Source: Kiritimatiellales bacterium
GTDB taxonomy: Bacteria; Verrucomicrobiota; Kiritimatiellia; Kiritimatiellales; Pontiellaceae
Direction: 5' to 3'
NCBI GenBank assembly: GCA_021734595.1
Contig: JAIPIO010000026.1
Span: forward strand, 1 to 18,887
Length of the DNA stretch: 18,887 bases
The position numbers and the translations under genes are program-made. The notes below the pieces were generated by a model, which was not told the DNA's origin, ran no database searches, and worked only from the letters and a program-made list of their open reading frames with translations. Each line of letters begins with the position of its first letter. The stretch's first letter is position 1. Shown here piece after piece: positions 7,430 to 16,747 of the stretch.

Positions 7430-8515
7430 ATGCAAATTAAGCGCTGGCGGCAAAACCCGGTTATCGAGGTCAGCAGTGAATTCCCATGGATGGGGCACCA
7501 GGCGCGTAATCCGGGTGTGATTTGGGATGGCGGGAAATTGCGCATGATTTTCACGGCCGGCTCGCGGCCGACCGAACATACGCCCATGTACTTGAGTCTC
7601 GGTTATGCCGAGAGTGTTGACGGGTATAACTTTACCATCCGCGAAAGACCGTGGATGGACCTGGAACACGATACGCTGCCGTTCGACCGCGGCTCGCTTG
7701 AAGATGTGCGCATTACCGAGCTCGACGGGCAGGTTTATCTGGCCTACGCCGGTCGCGCAATGCACAACCATAATTTCTGGAACACCATTCAGACCGCCCA
7801 TGATCCCAAGGGCAACCCGGTCTGGACCCAGAATTTCCGCCGCGTCGGACTGGCCGTGCCATCCGATAAGGACTGGACGGCCGCCAAACGGCTCGGCCCG
7901 ATCACCAGCGAACAGATGAGCGATGCCAACGTGGTGCTCTTCCCGGAAAAGTTCGGCGGCAAATACTGCATGCTGCACCGGCCGACTCCGTTTCCGGCCG
8001 GTCAGTTCCAGGGCTACTACTATCCCGGCGCCATCTTCATCGCCTTTTCCGATGACATCCTCGATTGGAAGTGGGGCGCAGACAAAGCGCATGAGCACTG
8101 GCCGGTGCGAAAGCAGTTCATGCCGGACGATCATGTTCTGATCCGCCCCGAATTCGACTGGGAGCGGCTGAAAATCGGCGGCTCCGGCGTGCCGATTCCG
8201 ACCGACGACGGCTGGCTGGTCATCTACCACGCAGTGGACATGGAAGGCATGTACCGCGTTGGCTTGTTGCTGCTCGATCGCGATGATCCGAAAAAAGTGG
8301 TCGCCCGCTCGCCGGTACCGATTATGGAGCCGGAGGATAACGGGCACGATATGGTCGGCACCTATAAACAGGGTCCCGGCTGCATTTTCCCGTGCGCCAA
8401 CCCGCTGGTCGGCGATGAAGTGTTCATTTATTATGGCGCAATGGATCAGCGTTGTTGTTTGGCCACCGTACAGCTGAAGGAACTGCTGGACTACGCCCTG
8501 ACCTGTCGGCGCTGA
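7430..8515 (+). CDS. GH130-like glycoside phosphorylase/hydrolase, cytoplasmic
   Basis: 361 residues without a signal peptide. It shows the layout of a five-bladed propeller of the GH130 (DUF377-type) family. This includes an early 'NPVI' and 'ARNPGVIWDGGKLRMIFTAG' blade, 'LGYAESVDGYNF', and the signature region GSLEDVRITELDG (E91, D92, R94), where GH130 enzymes carry the proton-donor Asp in a G-x-E-D-P-R context. Here the Pro is Val. The C-terminal blade EVFIYYGAMDQRCCLATV matches the usual 'YYGAAD...A.A' ending. Known family members phosphorolyse or hydrolyse beta-mannosides. The exact substrate here is open. AGGAG at 7420-7424, five bases before the ATG, fixes the start. It is the first gene of the P2 operon and probably handles the oligosaccharide after uptake. 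Confidence 0.83.
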   Translation: MQIKRWRQNPVIEVSSEFPWMGHQARNPGVIWDGGKLRMIFTAGSRPTEHTPMYLSLGYAESVDGYNFTIRERPWMDLEHDTLPFDRGSLEDVRITELDGQVYLAYAGRAMHNHNFWNTIQTAHDPKGNPVWTQNFRRVGLAVPSDKDWTAAKRLGPITSEQMSDANVVLFPEKFGGKYCMLHRPTPFPAGQFQGYYYPGAIFIAFSDDILDWKWGADKAHEHWPVRKQFMPDDHVLIRPEFDWERLKIGGSGVPIPTDDGWLVIYHAVDMEGMYRVGLLLLDRDDPKKVVARSPVPIMEPEDNGHDMVGTYKQGPGCIFPCANPLVGDEVFIYYGAMDQRCCLATVQLKELLDYALTCRR

Positions 8516-8621
8516 AGCAAGCATGAATAAGCCGGATAGAGGAAGAAAATGAAAGCACCTGGTCCTGACTACAGACAGAAGGAGGCCACCAGGCTTCACC
8601 TGATCGGATTGGCGGCTGTTG

Positions 8622-10052
8622 ATGCGGTCTTTGTTAACGGCCGCAGCGGCCGTCATGGCCGGCACCGTTTGTGCGGGTGCGCTGAAAGGGGCTGAACCGA
8701 TGAGAAATAGAATGAATGTGATCTACATCATCTGCCATGACCTGGGGCGATTCAACAGTGTTTACGGCGTGCCGGTCGAAACGCCGAACCTGGAGGCGTT
8801 TGCCGCCGGCGGCGTGGTGATGAATCAGATGTTCTGCAACGCTCCGGCTTGCAGTCCGTCGCGCGGATGCGCCATGACCGGTAAATACTCTCACAACAAC
8901 GGACTGATGGGGCTTGTGGGCTCCGGCCCCGCAGGTTGGCATCTTCCGGAAACCAACACCACGCTCGTGGATGTCTTCAACCAGGCCGGCTACGAAACCA
9001 TCAATATCGGCGGCCAGCATGAGCGAATGACGACGGAGGGGATGGGCTATCAGGTCGTGGAAGACGAATCCCACCACTGTGAAAAAGTCTATGCCCGTGC
9101 CGCCGAAATGCTCCAGGAGCGGGTGGGCCGAGACCGTCCGTTCTATCTGAACCTCTATACCGGAGAAACCCACGCCTCGCAGTGGATGCGTGGCGGCCGA
9201 TGGAGCCGCTGCGACACCTATCAGCCCGGTCCGCCGGCAGAAGCCATTCTGCCGCCTCAACTCCCCGACTTTCCGGAAGTCCGCAATGAAATCGCGGGCT
9301 TCAATGCGGCGGTCCGATATCTGGACCGACACATCGGCCCGCTGTTCCGGGCAATTGAGGCATGTGGCTATCTGAAAGATACGGTTGTGATATTTACTAC
9401 CGACCACGGACGCGACGGCCTGCGCGCTAAAGGCACACTGTATGATGCCGGTACGGAAATCTCTTTCATGATCCGCACCCCACAGCTGGCCCACACCGGG
9501 CTCAAAGTCGATCATCTTATGCAAAACATAGATGTGCTGCCGACCCTCTGTGAAGCGACCGGACTGTCGGTTCCACCGGATGTTCAGGGCCGGTCCTTCT
9601 GGCCGCTGTTAACAGGCGGTGTCTATGAACCGCACCGCCACATTTTCATCGAACGCAACTATCACGGTTCGGCAGTCGCCTCCACGTATCAGTTGAATTA
9701 TGACCCGGTTCGGTCTGTCCGCACGGAACGGTTCCACTACTTGCGCAGTTTTGCCGAATACCCGAACCACATCTGGTATCCGGAGGAAATATCTGGTACG
9801 CTCAAAACGAATGCCACACACATCAACCATCTGTTCCCGCCGTTCAGCGGACCGCGTCCCCGCGAAGAGCTGTTTGATGTCATTAACGATCCCATGGAAA
9901 AAAAGAATCTGGCGACATTGCCGGAATATAAAACCGTTGTGGATGAACTGCGCCGCAAGGTGGACCGCTGGATGGAAGAGACTGCGGACCCGGTTCTGAC
10001 CGGCGGTGTTCCTCCGGATGCGTCGCCATGGCCGGTGCCCAGAAAGGAATAA
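8622..10052 (+). CDS. secreted S1-type sulfatase (CSPSR)
   Basis: 476 residues of the alkaline-phosphatase-superfamily sulfatase fold. The N-terminus MRSLLTAAAAVMAGTVCAGA is a likely signal peptide. The maturation motif C77-S-P-S-R81 is intact, so Cys77 can become formylglycine. The first metal-site motif is CHDLGR (H39, D40) in place of the usual DD, as I recall for one large sulfatase subgroup. The second is FTTDHGRDG (D261, H262), followed by a lysine (AKGTLYDAG). It should remove sulfate esters, or possibly N-sulfates, from glycans in the periplasm or outside. The start is uncertain. TTG 8619 and ATG 8622 lack a good ribosome site, and ATG 8700 would remove the signal peptide. It precedes the FAD oxidoreductase by 7 bases. 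Confidence 0.9.
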   Translation: MRSLLTAAAAVMAGTVCAGALKGAEPMRNRMNVIYIICHDLGRFNSVYGVPVETPNLEAFAAGGVVMNQMFCNAPACSPSRGCAMTGKYSHNNGLMGLVGSGPAGWHLPETNTTLVDVFNQAGYETINIGGQHERMTTEGMGYQVVEDESHHCEKVYARAAEMLQERVGRDRPFYLNLYTGETHASQWMRGGRWSRCDTYQPGPPAEAILPPQLPDFPEVRNEIAGFNAAVRYLDRHIGPLFRAIEACGYLKDTVVIFTTDHGRDGLRAKGTLYDAGTEISFMIRTPQLAHTGLKVDHLMQNIDVLPTLCEATGLSVPPDVQGRSFWPLLTGGVYEPHRHIFIERNYHGSAVASTYQLNYDPVRSVRTERFHYLRSFAEYPNHIWYPEEISGTLKTNATHINHLFPPFSGPRPREELFDVINDPMEKKNLATLPEYKTVVDELRRKVDRWMEETADPVLTGGVPPDASPWPVPRKE

Positions 10053-10059
10053 TTGACAC

Positions 10060-11385
10060 ATGAGCAAGATTGTCCAGATACCGTCCGCTTCGATTGGCGT
10101 TCTCGAACACTATGACGTGATGGTGATTGGCGGCGGGCTGGCCGGCATTTGCGCGGCGCTGGCCGCCGCGCGCGGCGGGGCCAAAACCCTGTTGGCGGAA
10201 AGCTTGCCGTACATCGGGGGCAACGCCACCACTGGTCTGCCGCTCTCCACCTTTCGTACCCGCAATAGTCCACCGGTCGTCGTGGGAGGAATCCCGCGTG
10301 AGATCGTCGAGGCGGTTCGCGCGCTTGGCGGGGTGTCCTCGGATCCCGCGCAAACCAACTGGACTCGCATCAACGGCGACTTGTTGCAGCTGGCCCTGAC
10401 TCAGCTACTGGATGACGCCGGGGTGACCCTGTTGTGTCATTCGCCGCTGATCCATGCGATCCGTAACGAACAGCGGATCACCCATGCGGCATTCTGCGGA
10501 CCGGGTCAGTGTGCCGCATACAGCGCGCGCTATTTCGTGGATGCATCCGGCGATGCAGCGCTGGCGGAGAAAGCCGGTCTCCATCCGGTCATGGGCCGCG
10601 CGCGCGACGGAAATACCCAGCCCATGACACTGACATTTGATGTGGGCGGCATTGATCAGGAACGCTTTCAGACGGCCGGAGGCGGCGCGCTCATGTGCAG
10701 GCGGTTTGAGGAACTGCGCCAGGAAATGAAGTGGCGCAATCCCCGGCAGGGGCCGCATCTGTCCTTCCCGAACTTTATTCCCGGTCGTCCCGGTTACGCA
10801 TCGTTTAACGTCACCCGCATCCTCGTTCACAAGGGAACGGATTCCCGCCAACTGACCGCCGCCGAGCGCGAGGGGCGCTATCAGGTCGCAGAGTTCCTGT
10901 TCCGTTTCCTCAAGCCGCACATCCCGGGTTTTGAAGGCGCCTGGCTCGCCCGGATCGCCCATCGCGTCGGCGTGCGCGAAACCCGACGCATTCAAGGTGA
11001 ATACGAACTGCAGGCGCAAGACCTCCTCTCTTGCACGAAATTCGACGATTCCATTGCCTGCAATGCCTATCCGATCGATATCCACAGCCCGGACGGGGGA
11101 TCGTCCGATTACCATGCCGACATAATGAAGCCGGGTCAGTATTACACGATTCCCTATCGCGCCCTGGTTGCCAGGAATATCAGCAACCTGCTGGCGGCCG
11201 GGCGCTGTATATCTGCTACCCACGAGGCTTTGGCGGCTGTCCGCGTTTTCGGCTGCGCCATGCCCGTGGGTGAAGCCGCCGGCACAGCGGCGGCTCTTTG
11301 TGCCGCGAAAGGGTGCGCGGCCCGGGATCTCGGCCGCGACCAATTGCGGCGGCTATTGAAAGCCAACGGGGCTATTATTGATTAA
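10060..11385 (+). CDS. FAD-dependent oxidoreductase
   Basis: 441 residues, soluble, no signal peptide. The N-terminal Rossmann motif is complete (VMVIGGGLAGICAALAAARG, G24-G-G26-L-A-G29), with an acidic end to the second strand (TLLAES). The second FAD contact is DASGDAALA (from about residue 161). The segment RETRRIQGEYELQAQD and the closing AAGRCISATHEALAAVRV are typical of the FAD-dependent oxidoreductases seen in carbohydrate clusters of PVC bacteria and Bacteroidetes, whose reaction is generally unknown. It lies between two sulfatase genes with gaps of 7 and 14 bases, so it is almost certainly co-translated with them. That suggests oxidation of a sugar or desulfated sugar unit (inference). 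Confidence 0.9.
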   Translation: MSKIVQIPSASIGVLEHYDVMVIGGGLAGICAALAAARGGAKTLLAESLPYIGGNATTGLPLSTFRTRNSPPVVVGGIPREIVEAVRALGGVSSDPAQTNWTRINGDLLQLALTQLLDDAGVTLLCHSPLIHAIRNEQRITHAAFCGPGQCAAYSARYFVDASGDAALAEKAGLHPVMGRARDGNTQPMTLTFDVGGIDQERFQTAGGGALMCRRFEELRQEMKWRNPRQGPHLSFPNFIPGRPGYASFNVTRILVHKGTDSRQLTAAEREGRYQVAEFLFRFLKPHIPGFEGAWLARIAHRVGVRETRRIQGEYELQAQDLLSCTKFDDSIACNAYPIDIHSPDGGSSDYHADIMKPGQYYTIPYRALVARNISNLLAAGRCISATHEALAAVRVFGCAMPVGEAAGTAAALCAAKGCAARDLGRDQLRRLLKANGAIID

Positions 11386-11399
11386 GAAAGGTGGAACCG

Positions 11400-12905
11400 A
11401 TGAAACGATGCATGCATCCGGCTCTGACTGGCGCCTCCGCGCGGCGTGCGCAGGAACTTCCAGCACGCCCCAATATTATTTTGATTATGCCGGATCAGTG
11501 GCGCGGCGATTGCCTGGGACTCTACCAGAATGCGCATCCGGTGATCACTCCGCACCTCAATCAGCTCGCCGCTGAAGGGGTGATGTTTACGCAGGCTTAT
11601 GCCGACTGTCCGATCTGCATGCCGCAGCGCGTGACCCTGCTGACCGGCAAGACCGGAAGCCAGATGCGCTGTTTGGCCAATTTCCCTCAGGTGGAATGCA
11701 AACCCGTCTTCGACGAAAATATAACATTGCCCGCCCGCCTGCGCGATGAAGCCGGCTATCAAACCAAAGGCATCGGCAAGATGCACTTCTGTCCTGAGCG
11801 GGCCATGTACGGCTTTGATGAGATCAGCCTGCATCCAAATGACTATCTTAAATGGCTTGCCGCGCAGGGGTTCGACGGTGGATACCGCGGCCACGGCCTG
11901 GGCGGGAACGACGTGGTTCCCGCCACGGCCTCCGTGCCGGACTGGGCTTACCACACCACGTGGGCCGTGCAGGAAAGCGTGGCTTTCATCGAGCAGCGTG
12001 ATTCTTCAAAACCGTTCTTTCTCTATCTGGCATTTGAGGCGCCTCACCCGCCATTTGATCCACCGGAGCCGTACGACCGAATGTACGACAACATACCCGT
12101 GTCCGACCCGCTGCAGGGCGATTGGGTCGGCGGGAAGAATGATCCACCTCAATTCCGGATCAATCGGCTCTCCAATAAGTGGGACTACTTGAATCCCGCG
12201 ACCATCCGAGAATCCCGCCGTCGCTATTACGGGATGATGACGCAGATTGACTATCATCTGGGCCACCTGTTCGGCGCGTTGCGTCAAAGAGGCCTGCACC
12301 GGAATACGGTTGTGGTCTTCACCTCGGATCATGGCGAAAGCCTGGGCGATCATGGCCTGTTCGCCAAGTTGAACTTTCTGCAATCAGCCGCCCGGGTTCC
12401 GCTCCTTATGAGCATTCCCGGCCTTCACCCTTTCAAGGCGGAGCGCTTCTCCGCGCCGGTGCTGACCGCCGACATCTGCCCGACACTGCTTGAGCTGGCC
12501 GGGCTTGAACCCGATCCAAAGGCCGAAGGACAATCGTTGCTCACCCTGATGGACGACCCGGAGGCTTTTGATAACCGCGTGATTGTTGGCGAGGTCCGTT
12601 ACGGCTGCGCCATGGCGCTTGATGCCGAATGGAAGTACATCTATTACGCTGAAGGCGGCTGTGAGCAACTCTTCAATATTCAGACGGATTCGAATGATAT
12701 GCTCAATCGGATCGACGATCCGGATCAGGAGCCCGTTGTCGAGCGGTTGAAAGCCCAATTGATTACCCATTTAGAGAAGAACAACAGTGATATTGTCGAG
12801 AACGGAAAACTGGTCGTGCGCGACAAACCGGTTGATGAAAGCGCATGTCGGATCACCAGCCCGGCCGCATTGCGCGGTCCGATGCGTACCGGTGATGGAT
12901 ATTAG
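11400..12905 (+). CDS. S1-type sulfatase (CMPQR), no clear signal peptide
   Basis: 501 residues. The sulfatase domain begins almost at once (PNIILIMPDQWRGDCLG, metal ligand D32, Q33). The maturation motif is C73-M-P-Q-R77, a C-x-P-x-R motif with Gln at the position usually held by Ser or Ala. The distal metal motif is FTSDHGESLGDHG (D310, H311), followed by K and the RVPLLM strand. The C-terminus continues with the usual small subdomain. The start 11400 is preferred over GTG 11391, since AAAGG at 11387-11391 is well placed. No hydrophobic leader is visible before the fold, so it may work in the cytoplasm or on imported fragments. Its products and the order of action relative to the first sulfatase are unknown. 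Confidence 0.88.
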   Translation: MKRCMHPALTGASARRAQELPARPNIILIMPDQWRGDCLGLYQNAHPVITPHLNQLAAEGVMFTQAYADCPICMPQRVTLLTGKTGSQMRCLANFPQVECKPVFDENITLPARLRDEAGYQTKGIGKMHFCPERAMYGFDEISLHPNDYLKWLAAQGFDGGYRGHGLGGNDVVPATASVPDWAYHTTWAVQESVAFIEQRDSSKPFFLYLAFEAPHPPFDPPEPYDRMYDNIPVSDPLQGDWVGGKNDPPQFRINRLSNKWDYLNPATIRESRRRYYGMMTQIDYHLGHLFGALRQRGLHRNTVVVFTSDHGESLGDHGLFAKLNFLQSAARVPLLMSIPGLHPFKAERFSAPVLTADICPTLLELAGLEPDPKAEGQSLLTLMDDPEAFDNRVIVGEVRYGCAMALDAEWKYIYYAEGGCEQLFNIQTDSNDMLNRIDDPDQEPVVERLKAQLITHLEKNNSDIVENGKLVVRDKPVDESACRITSPAALRGPMRTGDGY

Positions 12906-12948
12906 AGATGATGGAAACCATACATTGCAAATCACGGAGGTCAACTCG

Positions 12949-15900
12949 ATGAATAAGTCGTATTTGTTGCGCGTGGGGCTCACCTTTCTGGCGGTGTCGG
13001 GGCTTGCAAGAGAGCTGATGCTCAATCCCAGTTTCGAGACACTGGACCAGAACGGCCTGCCGATGGCGCTCGGCATTCCGCCGAACACCGTACACATCGG
13101 GGCAGAGATTGAGGTAATTCGTGATGTTACGCGGAGCAAGAACGGCATTAACGCCGTACGCATGACAAGCCCGAATGCGCAGGGCGCCGTGTATTTCAAC
13201 CTAGTTGAACGCAATGCTGATCGGCTGCCGCCGAAAATGACTGTATCGTTTTGGGCCAAGGGGCAGGGCGAGGTCAGCTTTCAGACCGTTTCCAAGTCGG
13301 CGCAGCGTCGAGTGATCGGCGTCTTCACCAGCGAAGACGTGGAGATCAATGCTGCCGAGTGGACCCGGGTTGAAGTGCCGTTGGAACTGGTGCAGTCCGG
13401 CGAGGCGGATGGGGTCACACAGACGATCCGTACCTGCAGTATTCGTTTCCGCTTTCAGGGCGATGTGACGGTGGATGATTTTCACATTGTGGAGGCCGGC
13501 CGGGCGCCCGCTGCCGAGATCGCGGTCTATGACGGAGAGATCGTTTTCCCAATGATTGGAATCGCCGCGACGCCACCCGGGAAAGTAACGATCGACGGCG
13601 TCATGGAAGACGGCGAGTGGGATCGCGCTTCAGGGGTGACCGGCCTATACACGCTTGGCGGCAAGTTGTCAGCCCGCCAGACGAAGTTTCGCTTTACGTG
13701 GGATAGCGAGAACTTGTATGTGCTGGTGGAGGCGCCCTATGATTCGGGGCTGGTCACAGGAACGAACGCGCGCGATTTCAACATCCGCGAATGTGATGTG
13801 GCTGAGATTTATCTGAATACCGGCGTAGATGTGCATCATATATTGATCAATCCGGCCGGTGGCATCCTCGATTCAAGGAACCGTGACGTGACCTGGACCG
13901 CCGACATCCAGCATGCGGCTACGGTGATTGATTCCGGCGAAACCCGCGGCGGGGTGCTGACCTTTTCCAAAGGCCTTTGGATTTCCGAGGTGGCCATTCC
14001 GTTCAGCGAGCTCGGGCTGCAGCCGCCGCAGGAGGGCGACAAGTGGTTGTTCAATGTGGCACGCGATTTCTTCAACAGCGGCAAGCGCACTTCGGAGGAC
14101 TGGACCACGCTGGTTCACAACCGCAGTCTCTCTTCCCCTGATAATCTGGCCACGCTGGTGTTTTATGACGAGATCCCTGCACTGCGCATTGAGCAGTTCG
14201 GCGCGATTGGCAATGGCGCGGTTTCCATTAAAGGGGATCTGTACTCTTCTGCTCCCGTTGCAGTGGACGTGCAGGCCATCTGCCTGCTGGATGGCACAGG
14301 GAATACGCTGATGAACCGCTCGGAGACGTTCCAACTGGACGGCTTCGCTGAGCTGACCGTGAACGACAAGATTTCGTCTGATCGGGTAATTCAGGCGGTG
14401 ATGATTATTGCCGCCAAGGACAGGAACAGTGGCGCGCTGTTTTACCAGTTGCCGGTCCGCTTCGAGAGCACCAGCTCATTTGAATACCGTGCCGTCTATA
14501 ACATGTCCGACCGGAGCGTCGTGTCATCGCTTGATCTGCGCACGGTGACGGACAACCCGGACAATCTATCCGTGCGCGTAGCGGTGAAAAACGGGGCGGG
14601 CGCAACGGTTGCAACCGGCAGCCTCGACGGGATTGACCGCGTAGTGGTTGATCTGTCGGTTGCGCTTCAAGACGCGCCGCCCGGCGAGTATGTGGCCGAG
14701 TGCGAGTTGCTGGACGCTTCCGGCAGCCGCCTGTCCATGGCGGTGGCCGAATTCGCGGTGGTTGAGTGGCCGGAATGGTTGGGAAGTGGAATCGGTATCG
14801 ACGAGCGCCTGCCGCCGCCGTTTATCCCCGTGCAGGCCAGCGGAAACCGGGTGGAGGTCCTGATGCGCAGCTACCTGTTCGCGGACAGCGGCATTCCGCA
14901 GCAGATCACTGCCGCTGGCCAGAACCTGTTCGCGAAACCGCCGGGGCTGCGCTGCGTGATGAACGGCGCACCGGTGGAAAGCACCTTCGCTGCGCTGACG
15001 GTGACCGAACAGGACGACGGGCGCGTGGTGTACGCGCTCAAAGGTATGATCGGTTCCGTGCCGGTGGCCGGCGAGCTGACAGTCGAGTACGACGGTTTTG
15101 CCGAGTGGACGCTGACGCTGCCGCCGACCGATGGTGTTACCATCGATTCGCTCGCGCTCGACTTTTTCTACAGTCCCGAGCGTGCGCTCTATCTGCGCGG
15201 CGCCAACGGCGAGAACGAAAAGCGTTTCCGCATGCTGCTCGATGCCGAGGAAACCTTGGCGCCGGAGAGCATTGGCGGCTTCTACTATGCCACGGGAGAC
15301 TTTCCATGGAGCAATGAATTCATGCACGAGCTGTTCATTTGCGATGATGAGCGCGGCTTTTACGTGATGAACGAAAGTTCCGAGTTCCTGATTGGTCCGC
15401 AGCGGGTGGAAGTCGAAAAGTCGCCGGACCTGATCACGGTCACATACAATCTCGTCAGTGAGCCGTACCGACTCGACAAACCGCTCCCGTACCAGCTCTT
15501 CTGGCTGGCGACCCCGGTCAAATCGCTGCCCGATGATCCGAAGAAATGGAATATGTGCTTTGGCGGGAAAACGCATGAATTTTCTGAGACAACCCAAGAG
15601 CAGCTTTATGTGCGTATGCTGCATCTGACGCTTCCGAATCTTTATAACATCATTCCGAAAAAAGAACAGGCGCTGCTGGAAAGGGAGCGTGACTCCGCCC
15701 GCAACATTGTTCCGTACTGGTCAATCGGCGCCGGTCCGCTGGGCACGGAAGAGTTTGACCGCTATGATCCCGAGTGGGAAGTATTGCCGGTGTCCGCCGG
15801 CGCCGCCGGCAGCCGCGGCGGCTGGAAGTGCGCTTGTACCCGCAGCCGAGCCTGGATCGATTTCGAAATGCACGGTGTTAAAAAAATGGTCGAGGAATAT

Positions 15901-16710
15901 GGCATCGACGGGGTGTACCTTGATGTATCCCGTGCGCAGGGCTGCCTCAATCCGGTTCACGGGTGCGGCTGGTTTGATCCGAAGCAGGGACGGCGCATTC
16001 CCACGATCAATATCAAAGATACCCGCGAGATGTATAAGCGTCTCTACACCTACCTCAAATTCAGCGGAAAAGACCGGGTTGTGTTTCTGCACGGTGTCAA
16101 TCCGGCCTCACTTGGCTTTTGCGACGTGATTTCGCAGGGCGAGTCCTGGCTACATGAACGCGATAAGATGTACGGGCGCTTGACCCCGGATATCTATCGC
16201 GCCATTGTCATGCGCAACATGACCGGTGTGCCGTTTGAGTCCTACATGCCGTTCTTCTCCTGGCGCGCGATTGTATCGCTTAAGAGAGATCCGATCCCTG
16301 CGGACGAGGCGTTCATGCTCGGCCTGCCGTTCTACACCCGTCCCTGCATCCTCGGCATGTTCCCGTCCGAGATCGCGGATTTCTGGCAGTTGACCAACCC
16401 GTGGTGGACGCAGATGGACTTTATCGGCTACTGGCGCGCTGAAAGTCCGCTGAGCCTGGATAGCAGCGAGGTGGTGGCTTCCACCTATCGCAAACATGAC
16501 GGTGCCCAAGCGATGATCGGGGCCTCCAACTATTCGCACGAACAGCAAACGGTGACGCTCACGATTGATGAGACGAGACTCGGCTTTAAGATCGGCAGCG
16601 TGCAGTTAGTCAATCCGGTCGGCGGCGCGGAGACAACCCTGCCTGCCGCCAATCTGATCACACTGACCATCCCGGCCCGCAGCGGCCGCATGGTGATTCT
16701 GAAGAAGTAG
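12949..16710 (+). CDS. large secreted multi-domain protein, CBM9-like plus GH123/DUF6067-like
   Basis: 1253 residues. The signal peptide is MNKSYLLRVGLTFLAVSGLA. An N-terminal jelly-roll of carbohydrate-binding type follows (LNPSFETLDQNGLP, to about residue 190). Residues of about 205-405 form a CBM9/DOMON-like domain (VTIDGVMEDGEWDRA, FRFTWDSENLYVLVEAPYDS). Beta-sandwich domains occupy the middle. From about 880 comes a TIM-barrel-like region with YGIDGVYLDVSRAQGC (D987, D992) and VISQGESW (E1065), and last a small beta domain. The barrel resembles the GH123/DUF6067 group, whose characterised GH123 members cleave N-acetylgalactosamine. The acidic residues named are candidates only. The open frame extends upstream to 12787 inside the sulfatase gene, but CGGAGG at 12935-12940, eight bases before ATG 12949, and the signal peptide decide the start. 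It is the last gene of the P2 operon. Confidence 0.85.
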   Translation: MNKSYLLRVGLTFLAVSGLARELMLNPSFETLDQNGLPMALGIPPNTVHIGAEIEVIRDVTRSKNGINAVRMTSPNAQGAVYFNLVERNADRLPPKMTVSFWAKGQGEVSFQTVSKSAQRRVIGVFTSEDVEINAAEWTRVEVPLELVQSGEADGVTQTIRTCSIRFRFQGDVTVDDFHIVEAGRAPAAEIAVYDGEIVFPMIGIAATPPGKVTIDGVMEDGEWDRASGVTGLYTLGGKLSARQTKFRFTWDSENLYVLVEAPYDSGLVTGTNARDFNIRECDVAEIYLNTGVDVHHILINPAGGILDSRNRDVTWTADIQHAATVIDSGETRGGVLTFSKGLWISEVAIPFSELGLQPPQEGDKWLFNVARDFFNSGKRTSEDWTTLVHNRSLSSPDNLATLVFYDEIPALRIEQFGAIGNGAVSIKGDLYSSAPVAVDVQAICLLDGTGNTLMNRSETFQLDGFAELTVNDKISSDRVIQAVMIIAAKDRNSGALFYQLPVRFESTSSFEYRAVYNMSDRSVVSSLDLRTVTDNPDNLSVRVAVKNGAGATVATGSLDGIDRVVVDLSVALQDAPPGEYVAECELLDASGSRLSMAVAEFAVVEWPEWLGSGIGIDERLPPPFIPVQASGNRVEVLMRSYLFADSGIPQQITAAGQNLFAKPPGLRCVMNGAPVESTFAALTVTEQDDGRVVYALKGMIGSVPVAGELTVEYDGFAEWTLTLPPTDGVTIDSLALDFFYSPERALYLRGANGENEKRFRMLLDAEETLAPESIGGFYYATGDFPWSNEFMHELFICDDERGFYVMNESSEFLIGPQRVEVEKSPDLITVTYNLVSEPYRLDKPLPYQLFWLATPVKSLPDDPKKWNMCFGGKTHEFSETTQEQLYVRMLHLTLPNLYNIIPKKEQALLERERDSARNIVPYWSIGAGPLGTEEFDRYDPEWEVLPVSAGAAGSRGGWKCACTRSRAWIDFEMHGVKKMVEEYGIDGVYLDVSRAQGCLNPVHGCGWFDPKQGRRIPTINIKDTREMYKRLYTYLKFSGKDRVVFLHGVNPASLGFCDVISQGESWLHERDKMYGRLTPDIYRAIVMRNMTGVPFESYMPFFSWRAIVSLKRDPIPADEAFMLGLPFYTRPCILGMFPSEIADFWQLTNPWWTQMDFIGYWRAESPLSLDSSEVVASTYRKHDGAQAMIGASNYSHEQQTVTLTIDETRLGFKIGSVQLVNPVGGAETTLPAANLITLTIPARSGRMVILKK

Positions 16711-16747
16711 GGCCGGGAAATACGCAGACATCCCGACCGGGCAGATC

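Noticed and set aside
8549..8695. 48-codon open frame (MKAPGPDYRQ...) with a good ribosome site ahead of the sulfatase
   Set aside because: It overlaps the sulfatase signal-peptide region in another frame and has no recognisable features. It ends 4 bases before ATG 8700, so a leader or coupling role is possible, but the evidence is too thin to call it.
12787..12948. Longer start for the large GH123-like protein at 12787
   Set aside because: It would overlap the sulfatase gene by 119 bases and hide the signal peptide. CGGAGG before 12949 gives a clear start.
16711..16747. Possible terminator CGGGA ... TCCCG between the convergent genes
   Set aside because: The stem is only five base pairs with a 12-base loop and no T-run on either strand.
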